From Natronohydrobacter sp. (lineage in GTDB: Bacteria; Pseudomonadota; Alphaproteobacteria; Rhodobacterales; Rhodobacteraceae), in NCBI GenBank assembly GCA_007118445.1, contig SKRP01000291.1:1-29185 (forward strand): a DNA stretch of 29,185 nt. Reading direction: 5' to 3'. The notes below the pieces were generated by a model. The model was not told the DNA's origin. It saw only the letters and a list, made by a program, of their open reading frames with translations, and made no database searches. Below, piece by piece: positions 1 to 7,221 of the stretch. Each line of letters opens with the position of its first letter. Positions within the stretch are counted from its first letter, which is position 1. The position numbers were made by a program, and so were the translations under genes.

Positions 1-1
1 G

Positions 2-178
2 GCGCTGCACGCGGACTGGCGTGACCCGGCTGGCGTGGTCACGGCGCGCCGTTTTGTAACCGAGGCGGAACTGCGGGCCCTGAGGTTCAAACCCGACAGC
101 CTGCCCGAGATCGCCTTTGGCGAACCTGCCTGGGACGGTCGCGCGCTTTATGATGCGCTGGAGCCGATTGTCCGTTAA
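2..178 (+). CDS. C-terminal fragment of an unidentified protein, possibly a NUDIX hydrolase
   Basis: An open frame enters from the left edge and stops with TAA at 176-178, giving the last 58 residues of a protein. The tail contains a segment reading RRFVTEAELRALRFKPD, which resembles the end of NUDIX hydrolases, where a 'valid/serine' loop is followed by an E-L-x-A-L helix. The NUDIX box itself would lie outside the window, so the assignment is a guess. The stop codon interlocks with that of trxB on the other strand: both use the palindrome GTTAAC, so the two genes converge with a 3-nt overlap region and no room for a terminator. Open coding up to that point and good codon usage make it a real gene end. 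Confidence 0.5.
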   Translation, partial: ALHADWRDPAGVVTARRFVTEAELRALRFKPDSLPEIAFGEPAWDGRALYDALEPIVR

Positions 179-1116
179 CCCTGTTCTGACAGGTACTTCT
201 CGGCGTCGAGCGCGGCCATGCAGCCCATGCCCGCGCTGGTGACGGCCTGGCGGTAGATATGGTCGGTCAGATCGCCCGCCGCAAAGACACCGGGGATGGA
301 TGTGCGCGTGCTGCCCGGCTCGACCCAGACATAGCCGCCTTCCTGCATCTGCAACTGGTCCTTGACCAATTCGCTCGCCGGGCTGTGGCCGATGGCGATG
401 AACACGCCCGCGCAGGCCAGATCGCGCGTTGCACCCGTCGCGACCTCGCGCAGCCGCACACCCTCGACCCCCGGTGCGCTGCCATCGCCAAGAACCTCGT
501 CGAGCGTGTGGTTCCAGATCACCTCGACCTTGGGGTTCTCCATCAGGCGGTGTTGCAGGATCTTTTCCGCGCGCAGACTGTCGCGGCGATGCACAAGCGT
601 CACCTTGGACGCGAAATTGGTCAGAAACAGCGCTTCCTCGACCGCCGTATTGCCGCCGCCGATCACGACAACCTCTTTCCCGCGATAGAAAAACCCGTCG
701 CAGGTGGCGCAGGCCGATACGCCCATGCCCTTGTATTTCTCTTCCGACGGGATTCCCAGCCAGCGCGCCTGTGCCCCGGTCGCCAGAACCACTGCATCCG
801 CAGTCAAGGTCATGCCGCTATCGGCCTGCGCCGTGAAGGGCCGTGCCGACAGATCAAGCGCGCTGATATGATCGGAAATGATTTCGGCCCCCATCTCGCT
901 TGCATGGGCTTCCATACGCACCATCAGTTCGGGCCCCGTGACCATCGTGTCGCCGGGCCAGTTCTCGACCTCGGTCGTGATCGTCAATTGCCCGCCCGGC
1001 TGGATGCCCTGCACCAGGATCGGCTCCAGCATGGCGCGGGCCCCATAGACCGCCGCAGTGTAGCCTGCAGGTCCGGAGCCGATGATCAGTAGCCGTGTAT
1101 GGCGCGTCTCGGTCAT
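175..1116 (-). CDS. trxB: Thioredoxin-disulfide reductase (TrxB)
   Basis: NADPH-dependent flavoenzyme that reduces thioredoxin in the cytoplasm. The 313-residue product has the family's usual length. Residues 13-18 are the FAD-binding GxGxxG (GSGPAG), 136-139 are the redox-active CATC followed by DGFF, 153-157 begin the NADPH-binding GGGNTAVEEA stretch, and a C-terminal FAD motif with FAAGDLTD is present. The open frame continues further upstream, but the start at 1116 is preferred: it is preceded by AAAGGACG at good spacing and the protein then begins directly at the FAD domain (MTETRHTRLLIIG). The gene is divergent from the Lrp-type regulator, an arrangement that suggests shared control from the intervening 170 bp. 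It converges on and interlocks with the stop of the upstream fragment. Identification is secure. Confidence 0.97.
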   Translation of the reverse strand: MTETRHTRLLIIGSGPAGYTAAVYGARAMLEPILVQGIQPGGQLTITTEVENWPGDTMVTGPELMVRMEAHASEMGAEIISDHISALDLSARPFTAQADSGMTLTADAVVLATGAQARWLGIPSEEKYKGMGVSACATCDGFFYRGKEVVVIGGGNTAVEEALFLTNFASKVTLVHRRDSLRAEKILQHRLMENPKVEVIWNHTLDEVLGDGSAPGVEGVRLREVATGATRDLACAGVFIAIGHSPASELVKDQLQMQEGGYVWVEPGSTRTSIPGVFAAGDLTDHIYRQAVTSAGMGCMAALDAEKYLSEQG

Positions 1117-1208
1117 GAAATCGTCCTTTGATCCGTCATGTCGCGCGCAATCTAAGCACTGCAGCGCGCAGCACAAGAGGGCAGGGCGCGCGGCTCGATA
1201 CGGATTAA

Positions 1209-1239
1209 AATATTGCGCGTTCTTGAAACAATATTGCGC
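1209..1239. promoter_or_regulatory. Direct repeat in trxB/lrp divergent promoter, candidate operator
   Basis: The 10-mer AATATTGCGC occurs at 1209-1218 and again at 1230-1239, start-to-start distance 21 bp, which is two helical turns. It lies about 50-80 bp upstream of the Lrp/AsnC start and about 95-125 bp upstream of trxB. Lrp-family proteins commonly autoregulate by binding phased sites, so self-regulation is a reasonable inference. No protein-binding evidence is visible beyond the phasing. Confidence 0.45.
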
Positions 1240-1286
1240 ACAGTGGCGGTCAGGCGTAAAGAAGTGCAAAATTCAGGGAGTGAGCC

Positions 1287-1787
1287 ATGTCGGGTAGCAA
1301 GCTTGATCCGATTGATCGCAAGATAATGGCAGAATTGCAGGCGGATGGACGCATGACCAATGTGGAACTGGCCAAGCGGGTCGGGATCTCTGCGCCGCCC
1401 TGCTTGCGTCGGGTGCGCAGTCTGGAAGAGGCCGGTTTCATCAAGGGCTATCACGCGCGGGTCAATGCGCGCGATCTGGGGTTTGAAGTGCAGGTTTTCG
1501 CCATGGTCGGGCTGAATTCCCAGGCCGAGGCCGATCTGGCCCGGTTCGAACAGCGCTGTCGCGAATGGCCGCTGGTGCGAGAATGCCACATGCTCAATGG
1601 CGAGATCGACTTCATCCTGAAATGCGTGGCCCCCGATCTGTCCACTTTCCAGAACTTCCTGACCGAGCAGCTGCTGGCGGCGGATAATGTGATCACTGTC
1701 AAGACCTCGCTGGTCATCCGCTGCGCCAAGGCCGAACCGGGCGTTCCCTTTGACATCCTCGAAGCGCGCACTGCCGCGATAGACTGA
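1287..1787 (+). CDS. Lrp/AsnC family transcriptional regulator
   Basis: A 166-residue DNA-binding regulator of the feast/famine family, the usual length. Residues 5-60 form the AsnC-type helix-turn-helix (LDPIDRKIMAEL, then NVELAKRVGIS and CLRRVRSLEEAG). The rest is the ligand-sensing RAM domain (residues about 70-150) with the typical G-E-x-D-F pattern at GEIDFIL. Such proteins respond to amino acids or other small metabolites and form octamers. The start at 1287 has GGGAG just upstream. It is divergent from trxB and probably acts on their shared promoter through the phased direct repeat there. Which amino acid it senses cannot be read from the sequence. It could be named lrp, but the family has many paralogues in this group, so no symbol is given. 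Confidence 0.93.
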   Translation: MSGSKLDPIDRKIMAELQADGRMTNVELAKRVGISAPPCLRRVRSLEEAGFIKGYHARVNARDLGFEVQVFAMVGLNSQAEADLARFEQRCREWPLVRECHMLNGEIDFILKCVAPDLSTFQNFLTEQLLAADNVITVKTSLVIRCAKAEPGVPFDILEARTAAID

Positions 1788-1813
1788 CCGCGCATGACTG
1801 GGCGCGGCGCGGT
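1787..1813 (+). terminator. GC-rich hairpin after the Lrp gene, weak terminator candidate
   Basis: Inverted repeat ACCGCGC (1787-1793) / GCGCGGT (1807-1813) starts at the last base of the Lrp stop codon. It has a 7-bp stem and 13-nt loop but no adjacent T-run (the nearest is TTT about 10 nt on), so termination is uncertain. It also lies beyond the end of the convergent AAA ATPase gene. Confidence 0.3.
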
Positions 1814-1889
1814 GTCCATCTTTCCCGGCTTGCAGATTGCGCAACCGCAAAACCCGGTCCAGCATCATGCGGCTGGAATTGACAGCGTT

Positions 1890-3200
1890 TCAGCGCGTGA
1901 TGGCTTCGTGCTCGACAAACATGTTCTTCCAGGCCCGGTCGATCAGCTCTGGCGACATATGCGGGGACTGCCCCTCGAATGCGCAGATCGCGATCATCTG
2001 GTCGATCAGGAAAACCGGCTGGTAATTGGCATAGACATTCTTGATGGTCGGATATTTCTTCTGCATCAGATGGATGATCGAATCTTCATCCAGCGGTATC
2101 TTGCGTTTCTTGGCCACGAGCGCAAAGATCTTGAGAAAATCCGCCTGATCCGGGCCGTCGATCTTGATCTTGTAGAAGATGCGCCGCAGGGCCGCCTGGT
2201 CGAAAATGTCGTTGGGGTGAAAATTGGTCGAAAAGATCACCAGCGTATCGAAGGGGACGATGAATTTCTCGCCCGATTGCAGCGCGAGGATGTCGTAATT
2301 CATTTCCATCGGGACAATCCAGCGGTTCACGATGGCTTGTGGCGGTTCCTCTTGCCGACCAAGATCGTCGATGATGAACACGCCCCCGGTCGCCTTGAAC
2401 TGCAGCGGGGCCTGATAGGTGCGCGAGACCGGGTTGAACTTGAGATCGAGCATGTCCAGCGTCAGCTCGCCCCCGGTGATCACGGTCGGGCGCTCGCAAT
2501 AGACATAGCGATTGTCAAAACGGTTGCCGGACTGGCGCAGCAATGAGGGGTTGTCTTCCGAACTTTCGGCGACCGTATGCACGATCGGGTCATAGACGCT
2601 GATGATCTGCCCGGCATGAACGACGGCGCGCGGCACATAGATCCGGTCACCCATCGCTGCCCGTATCCCGTTCGAGATCGAGGATTTGCCGTTTCCCGGC
2701 GGCCCGTAGAGCAGAATCGAGCGCCCGGAACTGACCGCCGGGCCCAGATCATCCATCAGGCTGGGGGGCAGCACCAGATCCCCCATGGCGATTTTCAGCT
2801 GGCGCCGGGTGATCTGCACATCGCGGATCGACTGACGCCGGATCTGCTGCTCATAGATGTCCAGTGGCACAGGCATCGCCCCGTAATATTCCGACTGGCT
2901 GAGCGCATCGAGCGCGCGCGCCTTGCCGGCATCGGTCAGCTGGAAGCTGGCCTCGGATTGCGCGCTGGCAGAGATTGTGGCCATGGCCTCGATCAGTTTT
3001 TCGGCCCGTGCAAGATCGATCAGCTCGATGGTTTGCGGGATGGGCAGGCAGATGGTGCGCGACAGATCCGAGATCTTGGTCAGCGACATGCGGAACATTG
3101 TCTTGAGCAATATGTCACGCATCAGCACAGGGCTGAGCCCGGTCGCGTCAAGGCTGCGCGGAACAGGCGGGGCTTGGATCGGGCCAGTCTGGACATTCAT
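1890..3200 (-). CDS. AAA family ATPase associated with the tad pilus locus
   Basis: A 436-residue cytoplasmic P-loop ATPase. Walker A is GPPGNGKSS (166-174), Walker B is VFIIDD (274-279), and a sensor-1-like VIFSTNF lies at 321-327 followed by an arginine pair at 339-340 in AALRR, a possible arginine finger. Residues about 20-100 look like a winged helix: helices around MFRMSLTKISDLSRTI and TIELIDLARAEKLIEA, then a beta wing ending in FQLTDAGKARALDAL. It is the last gene of the tad cluster, 54 bp downstream of the prepilin peptidase and in the same orientation, so it is probably co-transcribed. It is distinct from the secretion ATPase TadA and from TadZ. AAA ATPases are seen beside tad loci of Rhodobacterales, but I know of no assigned function. 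Remodelling of a pilus component or a regulatory role are both possible. Confidence 0.85.
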   Translation of the reverse strand: MNVQTGPIQAPPVPRSLDATGLSPVLMRDILLKTMFRMSLTKISDLSRTICLPIPQTIELIDLARAEKLIEAMATISASAQSEASFQLTDAGKARALDALSQSEYYGAMPVPLDIYEQQIRRQSIRDVQITRRQLKIAMGDLVLPPSLMDDLGPAVSSGRSILLYGPPGNGKSSISNGIRAAMGDRIYVPRAVVHAGQIISVYDPIVHTVAESSEDNPSLLRQSGNRFDNRYVYCERPTVITGGELTLDMLDLKFNPVSRTYQAPLQFKATGGVFIIDDLGRQEEPPQAIVNRWIVPMEMNYDILALQSGEKFIVPFDTLVIFSTNFHPNDIFDQAALRRIFYKIKIDGPDQADFLKIFALVAKKRKIPLDEDSIIHLMQKKYPTIKNVYANYQPVFLIDQMIAICAFEGQSPHMSPELIDRAWKNMFVEHEAITR

Positions 3201-3254
3201 GGTGTTTTCCCTGTCTGTCAGTTGTCAGCTTGCATCAAAAACCTGAAGAGAATG

Positions 3255-3758
3255 CTAAGCGCCGCCATTGCCGAACACAGTGGCGAGGCCGAGATAGAAG
3301 AGCAGGCTGGGGCCCAGTGCCAGCCCCATCGGAAACTCGCGCCTGTGCCAGCTTTCCCAGCCCGGTGCCAGGGCCTGCGCCACAGGCAGCGCGCGCAGCG
3401 CCCGGTGGGCGATGAAGCTGACAATGGTGACACCGGCCAGCAACATCAGGAACAGGCTCAGATCACCCAGCGCGATGAACGGTGCCATGGCGGCTGCGAA
3501 TTTTGCATCGCCCCCGCCCAGCAAACCAACCGAGCTGAGCGCGAAGCCCACAACCAGCACCACAAGCAGGCTCAGCCAGCCCCAGGCCCAGGTCTGGAAG
3601 GGCAGGGCGATCAGGCCGATCACCAGATAGACCCCGACCAGGGCCAGTACGGCATAATTGTGGATTTTCATCCATTTCATATCGCTGAACGCCACCCAGA
3701 GGGCGATCGGGCCAACAAAGGGCAGAAACCACAGCGCCGATTGCGCGCTCAACATCAT
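3255..3758 (-). CDS. cpaA: Prepilin peptidase TadV/CpaA
   Basis: A 167-residue polytopic membrane aspartic protease that would cleave the Flp prepilin leaders at the cytoplasmic face. The length is that of the short TadV/CpaA type, without the N-methyltransferase domain of PilD. The two catalytic aspartates are visible: D26 in FSDMKWMKIHN and D84 in the GGGDAKF motif (family GxGD). About five hydrophobic segments are seen (roughly 9-24, 36-52, 60-80, 95-115, 145-162). The start overlaps the preceding TPR gene stop by one base (TGATG), indicating translational coupling. A second ATG follows at codon 2. Placement at the distal end of the locus, far from flp, is normal for this family group. Confidence 0.92.
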   Translation of the reverse strand: MMLSAQSALWFLPFVGPIALWVAFSDMKWMKIHNYAVLALVGVYLVIGLIALPFQTWAWGWLSLLVVLVVGFALSSVGLLGGGDAKFAAAMAPFIALGDLSLFLMLLAGVTIVSFIAHRALRALPVAQALAPGWESWHRREFPMGLALGPSLLFYLGLATVFGNGGA

Positions 3759-4615
3759 CAGCCCTGCCCCCCGGCTTCCAGCGCGCGCATCGCGCGCACG
3801 GCTTCCTCGTAATGCTGCGGATGCGTGTCAATCGCCTCTGCCAGCAGGGTGCGGCCGATGGTCGTATCCCCTTGACGGATCGCGGCGATCGCCATGGTAT
3901 AGAGCAGCTGCGCGCGTTCCTGCTGGGTCATCTGGACCATGGGCAGGCGGTAATTGCGCTGCCCGGCCCGCGCCAGTGCCAGATTGTTCTTGGCTGTGAA
4001 CAGGGTCGGATCATGTTGCAGGGCCTGATTGAACAGCGGCTCGGCCTCGGCCGGTTTGCCGCGGGTCAGTTTGGAAAAACCCCAGTTATTGAACACGCTC
4101 GAAGGCCGCGTTGTCAGCCCGGCGGCGGTCTCATAGAAATGATCGGCCCGTTTCCATTGCTGTTTGCTGTCGGCGATCATCGCTTCCAGCCGGTAGCGGT
4201 CAAAGCTCTCATGCGTCGGCGGGATGCTGTTGAGCGTAGCTTCCGCCTCGGCCCAGTTATTTGCGCGAATATAGGTGTCGGCCAGCATGACACGGTCATC
4301 GTTTTCGGCTTCAGGGTGCGCGGTGACTCGGTGCCAGACCGGAAGCGCTTCGGAAACGCGCCTGTCACGCACCAGCGATCGCGCCAGACCGCGCAGGCTC
4401 TGGATATTGTCGGGATGCTGTTGCAGATGGGTGGCGAAGAAATTGACGGCCTCGGCCGGGTCGCCCGCAGCCAGCATCAGTTCGGCCATGTTCTGGTGAT
4501 CCACCTCCACCACACTGTCGATGGCGCGGCTTACGCTGGCTTTGCTGCTGTCTTCGCAACCGGACATTGCAAAGCCGCTGCCCGCAAGCAGCGCAAAAAG
4601 GATAGGGTGGCGCAT
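3758..4615 (-). CDS. tadD: TPR-repeat lipoprotein, TadD-like
   Basis: A 285-residue predicted lipoprotein with tetratricopeptide-type helical repeats. The N-terminal signal ends in a lipobox, MSGC with Cys20. Repeats are visible around residues 43-75 (AELMLAAGDPAEAVNFF), 78-110, 112-140, 150-200 (NNWGFSKLTRGKPAEAEPLFNQAL) and 205-215. TadD proteins in tad loci are TPR lipoproteins thought to act as pilotins or assembly factors for the secretin complex, and this gene fills that position between tadC and tadV. The start at 4615 has TGAGGACG upstream at suitable spacing. It follows a second, shorter TPR lipoprotein gene by 21 bp, so the locus has two TadD-like proteins. Which one is the functional equivalent of TadD is not decidable here. 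Confidence 0.85.
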   Translation of the reverse strand: MRHPILFALLAGSGFAMSGCEDSSKASVSRAIDSVVEVDHQNMAELMLAAGDPAEAVNFFATHLQQHPDNIQSLRGLARSLVRDRRVSEALPVWHRVTAHPEAENDDRVMLADTYIRANNWAEAEATLNSIPPTHESFDRYRLEAMIADSKQQWKRADHFYETAAGLTTRPSSVFNNWGFSKLTRGKPAEAEPLFNQALQHDPTLFTAKNNLALARAGQRNYRLPMVQMTQQERAQLLYTMAIAAIRQGDTTIGRTLLAEAIDTHPQHYEEAVRAMRALEAGGQG

Positions 4616-4636
4616 TTTCGCGTCCTCACTGCTCTT

Positions 4637-5221
4637 TCAGAGGGGCGTGGACAGCAGAAGAAATCTGCCCGCACCCCGTCGCATCAGCAAAAGCTGATCT
4701 GCCTCAGCTTCACCATAACCCGTTTTGCCTGTCTTTTCGATGGCCAAAAGCAGATTTTCGCGGATTTCGGGCGAGCGCCCCTTGTCAAATACAAAAGCGT
4801 TGCGGAAATGCAGTTGGGCTTCGGCCCATTTGCCCTGTTCCGCAAGGGCCACGCCAAGATTGTTATGCGCCGCGACGAAGGTTTCATCCTGCTCCAGAGC
4901 GCGGCGCAGATCCTGTTCGGCCTGATGAAGCCGACCCAGCCGCAGATTTGCCGACCCGATTGCCGAGAGCACATCAACATTGGCACCATGTTCGGCCGCG
5001 CCACGGTGATATTCGCGCAGCGCAAGCTCAAATTCCCCGGCCGCCATCAGGCGATGGCCGACGACCAGCCCGTCCACCGCATCGGGGATATCCGGCCCGC
5101 GGCGTGTTGGCCCCAGTTGATCAGGTCCCGCGCTGTCGATCACGGCATCCATGGGGTTGCCCGGCGTATCTGCGCAGCCCGCCAGCATTCCAGCCAAAGT
5201 CCCAAGGATGATCAGACGCAA
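4637..5221 (-). CDS. Second TPR-repeat lipoprotein, TadD-like
   Basis: A 194-residue predicted outer-membrane lipoprotein. The signal peptide is short and ends in the lipobox LAGC (Cys16), followed by TPR motifs at about residues 53-85 (GLVVGHRLMAAGEFELALREY), 87-119 (LRLGRLHQAEQDLRRAL) and 121-155 (HNNLGVALAEQGKWAEAQLHF). The start appears to be TTG (5221-5219), two bases after the TAG stop of tadC. No in-frame ATG gives an intact signal peptide, so translation probably depends on coupling to tadC. In many Rhodobacterales tad loci the TadD role is divided between two adjacent TPR proteins, and this gene is the first of the pair. It most likely works in secretin or pilus assembly in the periplasm. 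The TTG choice is an inference from the signal peptide. Confidence 0.82.
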   Translation of the reverse strand: MRLIILGTLAGMLAGCADTPGNPMDAVIDSAGPDQLGPTRRGPDIPDAVDGLVVGHRLMAAGEFELALREYHRGAAEHGANVDVLSAIGSANLRLGRLHQAEQDLRRALEQDETFVAAHNNLGVALAEQGKWAEAQLHFRNAFVFDKGRSPEIRENLLLAIEKTGKTGYGEAEADQLLLMRRGAGRFLLLSTPL

Positions 5222-5223
5222 AA

Positions 5224-6204
5224 CTACATTCCGGTTGCGATATTTCCGCCATTCAGATCCGTCATGATCCCCACGACCGAGGGCGCGATCAGGATGATCA
5301 GCAATGGCGGCACAGTGAACATCATTGTGCCCAATGTCATCTTGGTCGGCAAGAGGTTTGCTTTCTCTTCGGCACGCATGATCCGCTTGTCCCGCATTTC
5401 GGCGGCAAAGACGCGCAACGCATCCGTGATCGAGGTGCCATAGGTCGATGCCTGGACCATGACTGTCACAAAGGAGGTTATGTCCGAGATATCGCAGCGT
5501 TTCGCCAGATCCTTCAGCACATCGCTGCGCTCCCGCCCGGCCTTGACCTGTTCACCCACTGCGCCAAGCTCTTCGCCCAGAGCCGGATAGGCATCAAGGA
5601 TTTCACGCGAAACGCGCTGGATCGACTGGTCGAGCGATTGCCCCGCCTCGACGCAGATCAGCATCATGTCAAGCGCATCGGGAAACCCCGACAGGATTTC
5701 GTCCTTGCGCGCCTCGATCCGGCTTTCGATCCAGCGCCGTGGTCCGAAATAACCCAGCAGCATGGGGGCGATCAGCGCCGGACCCATCGTGATCGGGCTG
5801 TCAAACTGTTCCGGAAACAGAACGAAGACCACCAGCAAAGATCCGGCAAGACATGTCAGCGCCAGAACGAATTGCAGGGCCGCGAAATCGCGCACTGCAT
5901 GTTTGCCGTGATACCCGGCCTGAATCATGCGTTGGCGCGCCGTGGAAAGCTCTTTCTCGTTCTCAGGCTCCAGAAAGCGCGAGAAGTTATCCAGTGCCTT
6001 GATCTCGCGCCCTTTTCCCCGGCGCAGCCCCTTGCCCTGATCGCGCGAACCGGGTTTGCGCGACTTCGCTTCCTGCGAGAATTTCTGCATCGGGTCAGGG
6101 CGTTCGCTGCGGATAAGAGTGAGCAGCGCAAGCCCCAGCATGACCGTTCCGCCAAGCGCGGCCAGCGCGATCAGTCCCGTCGGGCCGTCGAAAATCTCAA
6201 ACAT
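5224..6204 (-). CDS. tadC: Tad pilus inner-membrane platform protein TadC
   Basis: A 326-residue type II secretion system F-domain protein. One N-terminal membrane segment (about 10-27) is followed by a cytoplasmic stretch, then two hydrophobic segments (about 110-130 and 134-150). The cytoplasmic F domain has FPDALDMMLICVEAGQSLDQSIQRV (about 175-198), the hallmark region of TadC/GspF proteins, and a final membrane segment lies at about 287-312. With TadB it forms the inner-membrane platform on which the TadA ATPase acts. It lies 45 bp downstream of tadB and two bases before the TTG start of the next lipoprotein gene, in one continuous operon. The order tadA-tadB-tadC is the canonical one. 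Confidence 0.95.
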   Translation of the reverse strand: MFEIFDGPTGLIALAALGGTVMLGLALLTLIRSERPDPMQKFSQEAKSRKPGSRDQGKGLRRGKGREIKALDNFSRFLEPENEKELSTARQRMIQAGYHGKHAVRDFAALQFVLALTCLAGSLLVVFVLFPEQFDSPITMGPALIAPMLLGYFGPRRWIESRIEARKDEILSGFPDALDMMLICVEAGQSLDQSIQRVSREILDAYPALGEELGAVGEQVKAGRERSDVLKDLAKRCDISDITSFVTVMVQASTYGTSITDALRVFAAEMRDKRIMRAEEKANLLPTKMTLGTMMFTVPPLLIILIAPSVVGIMTDLNGGNIATGM

Positions 6205-6249
6205 GGTTCACTCGCCTTCATTGTTCCGGCACAGACACAAGATGCCCGT

Positions 6250-7218
6250 TTACACCTTGATATCGGTCATCTTGCGCATGTAGATGATGTTGATGGTCAG
6301 AAACACGCAGACAGCTATGGCCAGCGGCACATATAGTGGCGTTTCCTTTACATTGTCGTAATAATCCGGCTTGATCGCCTGGATCATCAGCATGGCCGCA
6401 ATCGGGAAACCCGACAGGAACATGCCGGACCATTTCGCCTCTGCCGTGATCGCCTTGACCCTACGGAACAGCTTGAAGCGCGCGCGCACGACCTTGGCCA
6501 GCCCGTCCAGAATTTCGGCCAGATTGCCGCCCGATTTCTGCTGGATCGAGACCGCAACAGCGAGGAAGCGGATATCCTGCAAGCCGACACGCTCGCCGAA
6601 TTCGGCAATCGCCTCGCCCGCGTCGCGCCCATAGGCAATCTCATCTGCGATCAGGCCCAGTTCCGTGCCCAACGGGTCCGCCACCTCATTCGCCGCGATC
6701 CCGAGCGCGGCACCGAAAGGATGGCCCACGCGCAGCGACCGCACGATCAGGTCAATGGCTTCGGGCAGTTGTTCCTCGATCGCGGCAACGCGCTTTCTTG
6801 CCTTGCCCGAAACCCAGAAAAACACCCCGCCAAAGCCGAACAGGACCGAGATGCCGGCACGGATGCTGATCTCGCTCGATGTGGCCAGCGTCAGCATGGC
6901 GAAACTGAAAGCGCTGAGCCCCAGCATCAGCAGAAGCAGCGCGCGCGCCGAAAAGGCGATATTGCCCCGGCGCGCGCGTTCTTCGAGCAGGCCGTAGAGC
7001 GGGATCGACATGCCCCCGCCATGAACAGAGCGCTCCTTGCGCAGCTGCTCCATCACGTCTTTCTTGGCCTGGCCTTTCTGCATCAGTTCCAGACGCCGGT
7101 TCAGCTTGGAATCATGCTCGATGCTGCGCCCGAATGTGATCAGGTAGATCCCATTGATGAGCAGCAGCACCGCCCCGAAAATGGCCAGATAGATCAGTGG
7201 GCTGATAGACAGTTCCAT
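6250..7218 (-). CDS. tadB: Tad pilus inner-membrane platform protein TadB
   Basis: A 322-residue GspF-domain membrane protein, companion of TadC. An N-terminal hydrophobic segment (about 6-27) is followed by a charged region, two membrane segments at about 88-110 and 115-135, the F domain (LPEAIDLIVRSLRVGHPFGAA region, about 150-260) and C-terminal hydrophobic helices at about 268-285 and 296-312. It starts three bases after the tadA stop (TAA-GCC-ATG), so it is translationally coupled. The RVG at residues 162-164 corresponds to the conserved loop in which TadB paralogues differ from TadC. The protein would reside in the inner membrane and transmit TadA ATPase motion to Flp subunits. Confidence 0.95.
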   Translation of the reverse strand: MELSISPLIYLAIFGAVLLLINGIYLITFGRSIEHDSKLNRRLELMQKGQAKKDVMEQLRKERSVHGGGMSIPLYGLLEERARRGNIAFSARALLLLMLGLSAFSFAMLTLATSSEISIRAGISVLFGFGGVFFWVSGKARKRVAAIEEQLPEAIDLIVRSLRVGHPFGAALGIAANEVADPLGTELGLIADEIAYGRDAGEAIAEFGERVGLQDIRFLAVAVSIQQKSGGNLAEILDGLAKVVRARFKLFRRVKAITAEAKWSGMFLSGFPIAAMLMIQAIKPDYYDNVKETPLYVPLAIAVCVFLTINIIYMRKMTDIKV

Positions 7219-7221
7219 GGC

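Noticed and set aside
3812..5443. 543-codon plus-strand open frame opposite the TPR genes
   Set aside because: Antisense to three well-supported genes (both TPR lipoproteins and the end of tadC); the translation is rich in His/Arg/Gln without domains, as expected from the complement of high-GC coding DNA.
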